From the NCBI GenBank assembly GCA_002238645.1, contig MPMT01000016.1, positions 1-64,000 of the forward strand: a stretch of 64,000 nt of DNA, read 5' to 3'. Every line of letters begins with the position of its first letter. Position 1 is the stretch's first letter. Source of the stretch: Alphaproteobacteria bacterium bin52 (GTDB taxonomy: Bacteria; Pseudomonadota; Alphaproteobacteria; Thalassobaculales; Thalassobaculaceae). A model generated the notes under the pieces. That model searched no databases. It was not told the DNA's origin and saw nothing but the letters and a program-made list of their open reading frames with translations. Shown in pieces: positions 54,117-63,194 of the stretch. The translations under genes were made by a program, and so were the position numbers.

Positions 54117-57100
54117 GGCGATGTGGCTTCGGTCAGGGCCCTGAAGTGGCTGCTGGCAACTGACAGGACGGCGAGATCGATGTTGGGCATGGCCGCGAGG
54201 TCGTCGAGAAGACGCTGCGTGCGCTCGACTGCTCCCGGCAGGCGTGACAGCCACGCCTCGATCGAGGTCTCTTCTCCCGCGGCCAGGATGCCGCGGGTGA
54301 TCGCGTACTGGTGTGCGGTGATATCCTGCGTGATGTTTTCCGCGGCACGGGTGTCCCACTGGCTTGAAACCGGCAGGGACCGGGCGGCCGTGCACAACCG
54401 GTCGATGCCGAAATGATCGCCGACCGCGAAATACGTCCGCGCGACCGTACCGACCGGTATACCCGTCTCCGCGGCAAGCGCGACCACGTCGCAGCCCCGG
54501 GCAAGGGGAACTGCGGCCGCGACGTCGCGCGCAAGCTCACGCGGTACCCCCGCGGCCTCCCACTCGTCACTGCGCGCAGCGATCTGCCGGCGAACGAAAT
54601 CGCCGCTCACCTCGTCCAGCACGTCTCGCAGCTGCCTGATGCCGGCGGCGTGGTCGGCAACGCCCGAAGCGAGGTCAAGTGGTCGCGCCCGCTTGTCCAG
54701 CATCCAGGCAATCCCGTCATCGATCAGCTGGCGCAGCGCCAGCAACATTGCGGTCTGGACGGCTGCCGGTACCTGGCTGTCGAGTGCCTCGACGGCGCGC
54801 CACAGCCCACGGACATCGAACACGTCGCGCGTGATGATGTAGGCCCGGGTGATCTCGTCCGCCCCGTCCCCGGTTCGCTCGCGCACCGTGTTCACGAAGG
54901 TCGGGCCGACCCGGTTGATCATGCTGTTCGCGAGGTAGGTGGCGATGATCTCCCGGCGCAGCCGGTGCCGCCCCGGGGCGTCGGGAAACCGCTCGCCGAC
55001 CACCGTGGGAAAGTAGGCGACGAGGTCGTCTTCCAGGGTCGGATCGTCGGGCAGGTCGGAGTCGAGCAGTTCGTCGTACAGTTCCATCTTGGCGTAGGCC
55101 ATCAGAACCGCGATCTCAGGCCGGGTCAGCCCTGCGCCGGCGGCCGCGCGTTCGGCCAGCGCTTCCTCGTCGGGCAGGAACTCGATCCTGCGGTTGAGTT
55201 CCAGGTGGCCGCGCTCCAACCTGCGCATCAGCTGGACCTGCGCATCCAGCACTGCGGCGCCCTCGGCCTCGGCCATGGACAGCGCCTGCGACTGGTCGTA
55301 GTTGTCCTTGAGTACAAGGGCCGCGACATCGTCGGTCATCTCGGCAAGCAGCGTGTCCCGATCCTCGCGTGACAGCCCTCCCGCTTCCATCGCGGTGCGG
55401 AGCAGGATCTTGATGTTGACCTCGCGATCCGAACAGGCGACGCCGCCGGAATTGTCGATCGCGTCGGTGTTGATGCGTCCGCCGGACTGTGCGTACTCGA
55501 TCCGTCCAAGCTGGGTTACGCCGAGGTTGGCACCTTCGCCGAGGACCCGTGCGCGCACCTCTTCCCCATCGACGCGCAACTCGTCGTTGGCGCGGTCGCC
55601 GACCGCCTCGTGGGATTCCGAACGCCCCTTCACGTAGGTCCCGATGCCCCCGAACCACAACAGGTCCACATCGGCCTTCAGCATTGCCCTGATCAGTTCC
55701 GATGGCGTGACGGTGTCGGCCTCGATGTCGAACAGCGCGCGCATCTCCCGCGTAGTGGTGATCGACTTGGCCGACCGATCGAACACGCCGCCGCCCGGCG
55801 AGACAAGGGCGCTGTCATAGTCGCTCCATGATGATCGCGGCAGATCGAACAGGCGCCTGCGCTCGTGCCATGCGGCTTCCGGTTCGGGATCGGGATCGAT
55901 GAAGATGTGCAGGTGGTTGAACGCGCCGAGCAACCGGGTGTGGCGGGACAGCAGCATGCCGTTGCCGAACACGTCGCCACTCATGTCACCGCAGCCGACA
56001 GCTGTGAAGGCGGTGGTCTGGATGTCGGTTCCGACTTCCCGGAAATGTCTCTTGACCGACTCCCAGGCTCCCCGCGCCGTGATCCCCATGCCCTTGTGGT
56101 CGTAGCCGGCGGAACCGCCGGACGCAAAGGCGTCATCGAGCCAGAAGTCGTAGCCCTGCGCCACGGCGTTGGCGATGTCGGAGAAGGTGGCGGTTCCCTT
56201 GTCCGCAGCCACCACGAGGTAGGGATCGTCGCCGTCACGGCGCACCACGTCCGAGGGCGCGATCACCTCGGTGCCGCGGAAGTTGTCCGTGATATCCAGC
56301 ATGCTCCGCATCATTATCCGGTAGCAGCGCACGCCTTCGGCCAGGAACGCTTCACGACCGCCGCCGGCCGGCGGCTGTTTCACCACGAAACCGCCCTTCG
56401 ACCCCACCGGCACGATGACGGTATTCTTCGTCATTTGCGCCTTCATCAGCCCGAGCACCTCGGTGCGGAAGTCCTCGCGCCGGTCCGACCACCGGATGCC
56501 GCCGCGGGCGACCTCGCCGCCACGCAGGTGAACGGCTTCCAGCTGCGGAGAACAGATCCAGATCTCGACCATGGGCCGGGGGTCGGGCAGAGTGGAGATC
56601 CGGCGGCTGTCGAGCTTGAAACTGACCGCGCCCGGCGCGTCCTCGATTGCCGGGCGGAAGTACCCGGTCCGCAGCGTGTTCTGGACCAGGTCGAGGAACA
56701 GCCGCAGGATGCGGTCCTCGTCCAGGTTCTCGACCGCATTCAGTGTCTCTTCGATGCCGGTGACGAGCCCGGCGCATTCCTCGTCGCGGTCCCGGTCGAG
56801 TCGCGGGTCGAAGCGGCGCAGGAACAGGTCGATCAGCAGGCGGGCCGCCTGCGGGTTGTCTGCCAGGGTGTCCATCATGTAGGCGTGCGAGAACGCGGCG
56901 CCGATCTGGCGCAGGTAACGGGCGTAGGCCCGGATCACCGAGACCTCCCGCCAGTCGAACCCGGCGGCCAGGATCAGGCGGTTGAACCCGTCGTTCTCCA
57001 GCGTCCCGTCCATGACCCGGGCCAGCCCCTCGCGGAACCGGGCATCGCTCGCGCCAAGGTCCTGCACGCCGCCGTCGCTCCGTTCCATCCGGAAGTCGTG

Positions 57101-58882
57101 CAGCCAGGCCAGGGCGCCGGTTTCCTGGTTGGCGATCCGGTGCGGGGTCTCGGCAAGCACTCTCAGCCCCATGTTCTCGAGGATCGGCAGGATGTCGGAC
57201 AGCGGGAGCGGCGAGCGGGCGCGTACCAGGATCAGGTGGAAGATCGAGGAGTGGGCGCCCGAGGGACGATACAGCCGTGTCTGCGGAACCCCGGTTTGCT
57301 CGACCCGGTCGGCGAGCTGCATATCCAGCAGTGCTGCCTCGGTGCTCGCGGTTTCCTGGTAGGACAGCGGGAAACCGGTGGCGTAGCGCTCGAGCAGGTA
57401 CAGCGTTTTCTCTTCACCGAGGTCGCGCAGCCCGGTCTCGCGCAGCTGGTCCGACCAGGAACGGCAAAGCGCCTGCACCCGGTCCTCGAGGCGGCGGTGA
57501 TCGACGGCGGGGACCCGCCCGGGCGTGGTCTTCACGATGACGTGCAGCCTCGCGTGCGGCGAGTCGGTCATCTGGGTGTAGTAGGCCGCGACGGTACCGC
57601 CGAAACTGCCCGCGAGCAGGGTGCTGGTACGCTCGCGCAGCCGGGTGTCGTAGCGGTCGCGCGGTATCAGGACGATACAGGAGACGAAGCGTTCCAGCGC
57701 GTCGACCCTGGTGAACACCGCGGTGTCGCGCAGGCCCTGGATGTTGAGCATGCCGGTTGCGGTCGCAAACAGCTCGTCGGTGGTGCACTGGAACAGTTCG
57801 TCGCGCGGAAAGGTTTCGAGGATGTTGACCAGGGCCTTGAAATTGTGGCTGGCCCCTCGAAACCGCGCCCTGGCGATGACATCGCTCACCCGTCGCCTGA
57901 TCAGCGGGATGGTGCGTGCCGATTGCTGATAGGCGGTCGACGTGAACAGCCCGACCAGTCGGAAAACGCCGGCCGCGGTCCCGTCGGTCCCGTTCCTGCG
58001 GATGGTGATGGTATCGAGGTGCACCGGCCGGTGCACCGTGGACCTCCTGTTGGCTTTCGTCACCGACAACAGGGGAGGGTTGAGCACGAAGTCGCGTACT
58101 TCGCCTGCGGCCAACGCCGTTTCCTGCACATCGTCGAATGCCCGCAGTGTCGGGTCGCGCAGCAGACCGAGGCCTGGCTTGCGGATCAGGGACAGGGTCC
58201 CGTCGCCGCCGGTGCGAAAGTCGATTTCGCGCCAGCCGAGAAAGGTGAAGTTCTCATCGATGAGCCAGTCAAGGAATGCGACCGCTTCCTCGGTCTCGTC
58301 GGACCCTTCCGCGGCGTGGCGCAGTCTGTCGGTGGCGGCGGCGGCCCGCGCGAGCATCTCGCGCCAGTCGGCAACGGCGGTGCCCACGTCGCCGAGCACG
58401 CTCCGCATCGTGTCCTCGAGTAACGACAGGGCCGGTTCCGACTGCCGGCTGACCTGCAGGTGCATGCAGGACTCGAGCGTGACCCCGGGTGCCGGAGGAC
58501 CCAGGCCCGCGTCGTCGACGATGAGTTCGACGAGCGCGCCGGCCGGATCCCGCTTCACCCGGATGATCGGGTGAATGACCAGGTGCACGTCATGGTCGAG
58601 GCTGCTGATGCCCGCCGTTACCGAGTCAACCAGGAACGGCATGTCGTCGGTGATGATCTCGACCACCGTGTGCGGGGAAGACCAGCCGTCGACTTCCGGA
58701 TCGGGGTTGTAGGCCCTGATAAGCGGCGTACCCCGCGGTCTCATGGCGGCATGAGACCAGAACGCCCGCGCCGCTCCGGCCTGGGCGTCCTCGTCCATGT
58801 GTGCGACGTAGCGTGTCGGGACCAGGGCGTAGAACTTGGTCCGAAATGCCTCGAGTGTCTGGTCGATGGACATATCGCGCAT
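54113..58882 (-). CDS. gdhZ: NAD-specific glutamate dehydrogenase, large (L-180) type
   Basis: The protein has 1589 residues, the usual length of the 180-kDa class. It has long N-terminal ACT-like regulatory regions, a central catalytic part with the substrate-binding block FRTEVLGLMKAQMTKNTVIVPVGSKGGFV, a Rossmann part, and a C-terminal helical domain. It oxidises glutamate to 2-oxoglutarate and ammonia. SD GGGAGG precedes ATG 58882. It is the most informative taxonomic marker here: common in alphaproteobacteria, pseudomonads and actinobacteria. Confidence 0.95.
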   Translation of the reverse strand: MRDMSIDQTLEAFRTKFYALVPTRYVAHMDEDAQAGAARAFWSHAAMRPRGTPLIRAYNPDPEVDGWSSPHTVVEIITDDMPFLVDSVTAGISSLDHDVHLVIHPIIRVKRDPAGALVELIVDDAGLGPPAPGVTLESCMHLQVSRQSEPALSLLEDTMRSVLGDVGTAVADWREMLARAAAATDRLRHAAEGSDETEEAVAFLDWLIDENFTFLGWREIDFRTGGDGTLSLIRKPGLGLLRDPTLRAFDDVQETALAAGEVRDFVLNPPLLSVTKANRRSTVHRPVHLDTITIRRNGTDGTAAGVFRLVGLFTSTAYQQSARTIPLIRRRVSDVIARARFRGASHNFKALVNILETFPRDELFQCTTDELFATATGMLNIQGLRDTAVFTRVDALERFVSCIVLIPRDRYDTRLRERTSTLLAGSFGGTVAAYYTQMTDSPHARLHVIVKTTPGRVPAVDHRRLEDRVQALCRSWSDQLRETGLRDLGEEKTLYLLERYATGFPLSYQETASTEAALLDMQLADRVEQTGVPQTRLYRPSGAHSSIFHLILVRARSPLPLSDILPILENMGLRVLAETPHRIANQETGALAWLHDFRMERSDGGVQDLGASDARFREGLARVMDGTLENDGFNRLILAAGFDWREVSVIRAYARYLRQIGAAFSHAYMMDTLADNPQAARLLIDLFLRRFDPRLDRDRDEECAGLVTGIEETLNAVENLDEDRILRLFLDLVQNTLRTGYFRPAIEDAPGAVSFKLDSRRISTLPDPRPMVEIWICSPQLEAVHLRGGEVARGGIRWSDRREDFRTEVLGLMKAQMTKNTVIVPVGSKGGFVVKQPPAGGGREAFLAEGVRCYRIMMRSMLDITDNFRGTEVIAPSDVVRRDGDDPYLVVAADKGTATFSDIANAVAQGYDFWLDDAFASGGSAGYDHKGMGITARGAWESVKRHFREVGTDIQTTAFTAVGCGDMSGDVFGNGMLLSRHTRLLGAFNHLHIFIDPDPEPEAAWHERRRLFDLPRSSWSDYDSALVSPGGGVFDRSAKSITTTREMRALFDIEADTVTPSELIRAMLKADVDLLWFGGIGTYVKGRSESHEAVGDRANDELRVDGEEVRARVLGEGANLGVTQLGRIEYAQSGGRINTDAIDNSGGVACSDREVNIKILLRTAMEAGGLSREDRDTLLAEMTDDVAALVLKDNYDQSQALSMAEAEGAAVLDAQVQLMRRLERGHLELNRRIEFLPDEEALAERAAAGAGLTRPEIAVLMAYAKMELYDELLDSDLPDDPTLEDDLVAYFPTVVGERFPDAPGRHRLRREIIATYLANSMINRVGPTFVNTVRERTGDGADEITRAYIITRDVFDVRGLWRAVEALDSQVPAAVQTAMLLALRQLIDDGIAWMLDKRARPLDLASGVADHAAGIRQLRDVLDEVSGDFVRRQIAARSDEWEAAGVPRELARDVAAAVPLARGCDVVALAAETGIPVGTVARTYFAVGDHFGIDRLCTAARSLPVSSQWDTRAAENITQDITAHQYAITRGILAAGEETSIEAWLSRLPGAVERTQRLLDDLAAMPNIDLAVLSVASSHFRALTEATSP

Positions 58883-59172
58883 GGTACCGGCCTCCCTTCG
58901 CGATCACTGCCGCGCGCGATGGTCAGCGCGTTCAGACGATAGCGTAGTCAGCAGAGTTCGCCCAAGGACAGCAGGTTCGCAGGTCACTGTCGTTGCGGGC
59001 ACCTGGCCGGTTCCGCGATGGTGTCATCCCGGTCATGCAGCGGGATCGGCTGCGCGTCGGTTCCCGACACGGTGGTGTCGGCCTCGCCCGGATGCGGGAA
59101 AAGACCCCCGGCCTGTCAATGCTCCGAGGACCGGAGGTGCCATTCCGCCGCTGCGTCACACTTGGACCGTCA

Positions 59173-59192
59173 CCCTGACCGGACGGTCAGGG
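59173..59192. promoter_or_regulatory. 9-bp perfect palindrome between gdhZ and the methyltransferase
   Basis: CCCTGACCG at 59173-59181 and its complement CGGTCAGGG at 59184-59192 are separated by GA. No run of T follows on either strand, so a terminator is unlikely to be of the classical kind. The layout resembles operators of TetR/GntR regulators. The 397 bases between 58883 and 59279 hold no gene, and gdhZ must have its promoter here. Confidence 0.4.
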
Positions 59193-59782
59193 CCGTGATC
59201 ACATCGTCCAGGAGCGCGGCCCGTGTTCCATGATGTCGGAGCCGGTCGGGTTTCGCGGCGCGCCGTAGGGCCGTTCCCCCTATCCGTTCAGATCGCACCC
59301 GAGAAACGTGCGTCCGTGATTCTGCGCGGCCTGCAGGACCGAGAACGAACCGGCTGCCGGGTCGATCACGCAGTCGCCCTCGTTGCTGACGGCAGCCAGG
59401 AGCTGACCCTGAAGGTCGACCGGCTTGGCGTGCGGATGCTCGCGCTGCGAGACCTTTTCCATGACGACATCGGTGATGGTGTGAACCTTCCACACACCCT
59501 TGGCCTTGCGCGGCTTCTTCTGCAGGACAAGGCAGTACTCCGCCCTATGGCGCGTGCGGTAACCCATTCCGAACGTCCCCTTGTCCCAGGTCACGAGGTC
59601 CACGATTGCGAGATCAGTCTCTTTCAGCCATGGGCGGCCCCCTTCGCACAGATGGAACTTGTCCGCCCACAGGAACAGGTGCCCCGAAGGAATGAGAGTG
59701 CGGTTGATGCCGTGCAGGAATTGCCTGATCGTCGCCTCGGACATCTGTTCGAGAGCACTTCGTCGTCTGCCCCGGTTCCTGC

Positions 59783-59790
59783 CTTCATTG
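59783..59790. repeat. Target-site duplication, left copy
   Basis: CTTCATTG, identical to 62301-62308. Eight bases is the duplication length made by IS1595-family elements. Confidence 0.93.
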
Positions 59791-59814
59791 GGGACTTACA
59801 TACGATTCTAGCCA
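59791..59814 (+). repeat. Terminal inverted repeat, left end of the IS1595 element
   Basis: Twenty-four bases starting GGGACTTACATACG. They match the complement of 62277-62300 at 21 of 24 positions (consensus GGGACTTRYATACGATTYTA, then GCCA). The stop codon of the endonuclease gene lies inside it. Confidence 0.93.
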
Positions 59815-60476
59815 AGGATTTCCAGAATTCGACGGCGGATCAGCTCTATATTGAGCATTTCGGATAGTAGGAACTCAACGTTGTCGGGGCCATCGGCGCG
59901 GCGCGCCTCAACAATGGAGTCATAGTCGATTTCGAGAAGATCGCAGAACTCACGCCCCGTCATCGCCTCATCCAGCGCGATACGCCGCTTGAAGCCGTTC
60001 CATATCGCTTGTCGGTCATCTTGATTGAAGGCGCAGAAATGCGCCCGGAACCGATACTGAATGTGCTGGGCGTTGCGCTCTATGAACCTGTGCATGGCCT
60101 GCCGTTCGGCGCTGGCCTTCTTGGTGTCGAATACGTGACCGTCCTTCAACTCGACAATATGACACGTCTGCACGCTGCCACGGCGCTTGAAGACCATGAA
60201 GTCCGGCTCCGAACCGGCGAAGTCCAGAGTGGTGCTCCGCTTAATCTGTATCTTGGGGGCCAGCAAAACGCCTTCCTGCATGATCTCCTGTTCGAGGAAA
60301 GCATCGAGGTCCGGGATGTTCGGGACCGCAGCCACGATCATCGCTTCGAGTTCCGAGCCGGACGTAATCACGGCAGACTGAATCTTGCTGGCCAGTGCGC
60401 CTAGCTCGGCGTTGCCGAAAATGCGCTCGTACGAGCCGGATGTGTTCTTGGGCTTGGCGTCCCGCAGGCGGGCCAT
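59808..60476 (-). CDS. PD-(D/E)XK restriction endonuclease, transposon cargo
   Basis: The protein has 222 residues. A nuclease core is visible as Pro91-Asp92 (GSEPDFMVFKR) and Glu109-Leu-Lys111 (CHIVELKDGH). Helical segments flank it. It starts four bases after the methyltransferase stop, and its own stop is inside the left inverted repeat. I infer it cuts the sequence its partner methylates. It has no close named relative that I recognise. Confidence 0.75.
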   Translation of the reverse strand: MARLRDAKPKNTSGSYERIFGNAELGALASKIQSAVITSGSELEAMIVAAVPNIPDLDAFLEQEIMQEGVLLAPKIQIKRSTTLDFAGSEPDFMVFKRRGSVQTCHIVELKDGHVFDTKKASAERQAMHRFIERNAQHIQYRFRAHFCAFNQDDRQAIWNGFKRRIALDEAMTGREFCDLLEIDYDSIVEARRADGPDNVEFLLSEMLNIELIRRRILEILG

Positions 60477-60480
60477 GATG

Positions 60481-61236
60481 TTATCCGTTCAGATCGCAGC
60501 CAAGGAATGTGCGGCGGCGATTCTTGGCCGCTTGCAAGACCGAAAACGATCCGGCAGCCGGGTCAATCACGAAATCGCCTTCGTGGCTCACGGCAGCCAT
60601 AAGCTCACCTTGCAGGTCTATCGGCTTCGCGTGCGGGTGTTCCCGCTGAGATGCCGCCTCCTGAACGACATCGGGGATGTTGTGAGTCTTCCAAACCCCT
60701 TTCGCCTTGCGCGGCTGCTTTTGCAGCACGACACAATATTCACCCCGGCGTCGGGTGCGGTAGCCCATGCCGAAGGTGCCTTTGTCCCACGTCACCAGGT
60801 CAACAATGTCCAGGTTCGTTCCGTCGAGCCAAGGGTAGACGCCTTGGCATAGGTGGAACTTGTCAACCCACAGGAACAGATGGCCGGAAGGGATCAGGGC
60901 GCGATCGATCCCCCGCACGAATTTGGCGATCACATCATTCGGCATTTGCTCCAAGGCGGAGCGCCGCTTCCCGCGCACCTTGCCTTCATTCCCATAGGAT
61001 AGCTTTTCGAGAACGCCGCGATATTGCGGGTCAAGAAAGGCTACGGGGATCGCGTCGGCCGGAAGTAGAGACAGAAATTCAAGCCCGTCCATCTTGATCC
61101 GGGTATTGGGTTTCAGCGTGGGCGGCAACGCAAGGGGCGGCGCATGAACCGTGCGCTGGCCGGAGAACACCGTCGCGGTGAGAGTGTCCACCGTCGTATC
61201 GATGGGCTCGACAAGTTGTTGTGCTTTGCGAGGCAT
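60481..61236 (-). CDS. Beta-class DNA methyltransferase, transposon cargo
   Basis: The protein has 251 residues, the same length as the restored resident enzyme. The motif IV tetrad is DPQY at residues 69-72, followed by YGNEGKVRGKRRSALEQM, SGHLFLWVDKFHLCQG, DLVTWDKGTFGMGYRTRRR and a C-terminal motif I (VIDPAAGSFSVLQAAKNRRRTFLGCDLNG). It probably methylates adenine-N6 or cytosine-N4. By eye, about 70 percent of residues match the resident gene. It is nine bases after the transposase stop. Confidence 0.9.
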   Translation of the reverse strand: MPRKAQQLVEPIDTTVDTLTATVFSGQRTVHAPPLALPPTLKPNTRIKMDGLEFLSLLPADAIPVAFLDPQYRGVLEKLSYGNEGKVRGKRRSALEQMPNDVIAKFVRGIDRALIPSGHLFLWVDKFHLCQGVYPWLDGTNLDIVDLVTWDKGTFGMGYRTRRRGEYCVVLQKQPRKAKGVWKTHNIPDVVQEAASQREHPHAKPIDLQGELMAAVSHEGDFVIDPAAGSFSVLQAAKNRRRTFLGCDLNG

Positions 61237-61245
61237 GGCGTTTCC

Positions 61246-62181
61246 CTAGTTCGCTGTAAGGGCCTTGTATCCCAGCACACCATCAGCGCTGCGTAGGCTT
61301 TGTTCGATATGGGCCATCGTATCCCAGTGACGCCGATTATGGCGAGTCGCAAATTCGACTACATAGCGGGCCAAATACTTGGCACTGAAATGGCGAAACG
61401 TTCCGATGTAGCCGCGTTTCAGGAGCGCCCAGAGGGACTCGATGCCATTCGTGTGCGCCATGTCCCGGACATATTCGCCGACCGAATGTTCGACGGCTTC
61501 ATGCTGGTATTCACCCATCCCGCGATATGCTCTGTGGCCGTCCGTGTAGAGCGTCGATCCGGGCATGACCTCGGAACGAACTGCGCTTTGCAGATGGGTC
61601 GCATCGGTTCCAGCAACCGGGCGAGCCTTGACGCGACCGGATTTGCGCTCCCGCATTCCGACAACCGGAACCTTACCAACCGGCCCGCGTCCGGCCCGCA
61701 ACTTCTTGCTGGCGTGCTTGTTGCGCTCGCGCCCACCAACGTAAGTCTCGTCAACCTCGACCTCGCCAGCCATGGGATCGCCAACGCCGAATTTGTTGAG
61801 CCACGTTTCCCGGATACGCTGCGCCAGATACCACGCGGTTTTCTGTGTGCAACCCAATTCGCGTGCCATCTGACAGCTTGAAATGGACTTCTTGGCAACG
61901 ACCATGAGATAGATCGCGTACAAGCATTTGCGCGGCGACAGGTTGGCCGAATGAAACACTGTCCCGGTCGTGACCGAGAAGTGCTTCCGACAATCCTTAC
62001 AACGGTAGGGCTGCGGCTTCTCGTTCGCAACCCGGCTGATCCGGCGGCTCCCGCAGTGTGTGCAAATCGGCTCATCGCCCCAACGCATCCGCTCGATATG
62101 TTCCCGCGCATCCTTGTCCGTCGGGAAGCGCGCCATGAAATCCCACGCGCTCATAATTTCCAGTTTGCCATTCTTACTCAT
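61246..62181 (-). CDS. IS1595-family (ISXO2-like) DDE transposase
   Basis: The protein has 311 residues. The N-terminal zinc ribbon uses Cys40, Cys43, Cys61 and Cys64 (CTHCGS ... CKDCRKHFSVTTGTVFH). The catalytic domain starts with Asp144 in EVEVDETYVGGRERNKH, with the next Asp in TDGHRAYRGM and the final acid in NGIESLWALLKRGYIGTF. It lies inside the right inverted repeat by about 95 bases. SD AGGGG precedes ATG 62181; 62235 is less likely. Confidence 0.93.
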   Translation of the reverse strand: MSKNGKLEIMSAWDFMARFPTDKDAREHIERMRWGDEPICTHCGSRRISRVANEKPQPYRCKDCRKHFSVTTGTVFHSANLSPRKCLYAIYLMVVAKKSISSCQMARELGCTQKTAWYLAQRIRETWLNKFGVGDPMAGEVEVDETYVGGRERNKHASKKLRAGRGPVGKVPVVGMRERKSGRVKARPVAGTDATHLQSAVRSEVMPGSTLYTDGHRAYRGMGEYQHEAVEHSVGEYVRDMAHTNGIESLWALLKRGYIGTFRHFSAKYLARYVVEFATRHNRRHWDTMAHIEQSLRSADGVLGYKALTAN

Positions 62182-62276
62182 CGTGCATCCCCTTGCCATG
62201 GCTAGAAATATAGGCATTTGAGAGCAGTATTCCAATGGGCGATAAATCGTTATTTATCAACAAATTCGATCGGTTG

Positions 62277-62300
62277 TGGCTAAAATCGTATACAAGTCCC
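62277..62300 (-). repeat. Terminal inverted repeat, right end of the IS1595 element
   Basis: The complement of this segment starts GGGACTTGTATACG and matches the left repeat at 21 of 24 positions. Confidence 0.93.
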
Positions 62301-62308
62301 CTTCATTG
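62301..62308. repeat. Target-site duplication, right copy
   Basis: CTTCATTG, identical to 59783-59790. Confidence 0.93.
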
Positions 62309-62553
62309 CCGTAAGCCAGTTTCTGGAGGACGCCGCGGTACTGCGGATCGAGGAACGCAACCGGAATGGTGCCGGCCGGGAGCATGGACAGGAACGACAG
62401 TCCGTCCATCTTCAACCGGGTATTGGGGACGAGAGCCTCGGGCAGGGCCAACTCCGGGGCGCGGACGGTGCGGATTGCCGAGTAGACCATTCTGGAGCGG
62501 GCTCGCGCAGGTTCGTCGACAGGGTCGCGCACCGCTTCAACGTTGCTCGGCAT

Positions 62554-63194
62554 CGCATTTCTCCAGTCGGCACCGGACAGACCGGCGTCGCGGGTCCAGC
62601 CCGCGGGTGGCGATTGCAGGACACAGAGGTCCGGGGAACGCCAACGGCAGGGACCTGAGCTGTTCGTGGCTGTGGGTCATCACGGTACTGACCGTCGGAA
62701 ACCCGGTGCGGGGTGGTGACATGCTCCGGTGAGGTCCGGAGAACGGGACACCTGGCCGGGGCACTCCGCCGGGGCGTCAGTGGGACCGCCATCCCGGAGC
62801 TCGTTTCCACCGGTCCGGATGTGGCCACGCACGCCATCGACGCCGGGCTTGATCACGAGTGCACACCATGGCTCACGGTCCGCTCCCACGCCCCGGGCAG
62901 ACCCGACATGCAGCGCGTTGCTCGCATCAGCGGAACCTCCTCGACGTGATTGAGGCGCACGCAGGGCTCGATCGCAGCCTGAGCGCGCACGCCGTGGTCG
63001 TCAATCGGACACGGCGCAAACGGGTAACAGGGGACACCGTTTCGTCGATCTCGTGCATTCGTACGCAGTGAGCTTCGGTCCGGACGATCAGGAGTCCGGT
63101 CCCCGTGGCGTGCGAATCGCGGGACTGTCCTGCCGGCTTCAGGAATGCCATGACCCGGACGGATCGTGTGCCGGGCCCGGGGCCTCGACCGGTT
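62554..63194. other. Intergenic stretch with a small inverted repeat
   Basis: No gene is recognised. A short palindrome (GCGGG-TCCAG-CCCGC at 62590-62604) lies in a segment whose complement translates to IATRGLDPRR, a peptide pattern typical of dispersed intergenic repeats in alphaproteobacterial genomes. The resident methyltransferase promoter should be at the left edge. Confidence 0.35.

Larger units (their letters stand above)
59791..62300 (-). mobile_element. IS1595-family transposon with restriction-modification cargo
   Basis: The element is 2,510 bp. It is bounded by 24-bp inverted repeats and flanked by a perfect 8-bp duplication. It encodes a transposase (first gene), a methyltransferase and a PD-(D/E)XK endonuclease, all on the minus strand within ten bases of each other. 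Its ends are intact and its genes are open, so it may be able to move. Passenger genes are known in some IS1595 subgroups. Confidence 0.92.
59280..62553 (-). pseudogene. Resident DNA methyltransferase gene split by the transposon
   Basis: Removing 59791-62300 and one copy of the 8-bp duplication joins 62553-62301 to 59782-59280 and restores one frame of about 251 residues. N-half: IPVAFLDPQYRGVLQKLAYG (DPQY is the DPPY-type catalytic motif IV). C-half: LIPSGHLFLWADKFHLCEGG ... VIDPAAGSFSVLQAAQNH (SAM-binding motif I). Motif IV before motif I marks a beta-class adenine or cytosine-N4 methylase. ATG 62553 has GGAG upstream. The N-half is now followed by element sequence and soon stops, so it is inactive. 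Confidence 0.93.

Noticed and set aside
55865-58423. Long open frame on the plus strand opposite the glutamate dehydrogenase
   Set aside because: No ribosome site or recognisable domain, and it lies wholly inside a confidently identified gene.
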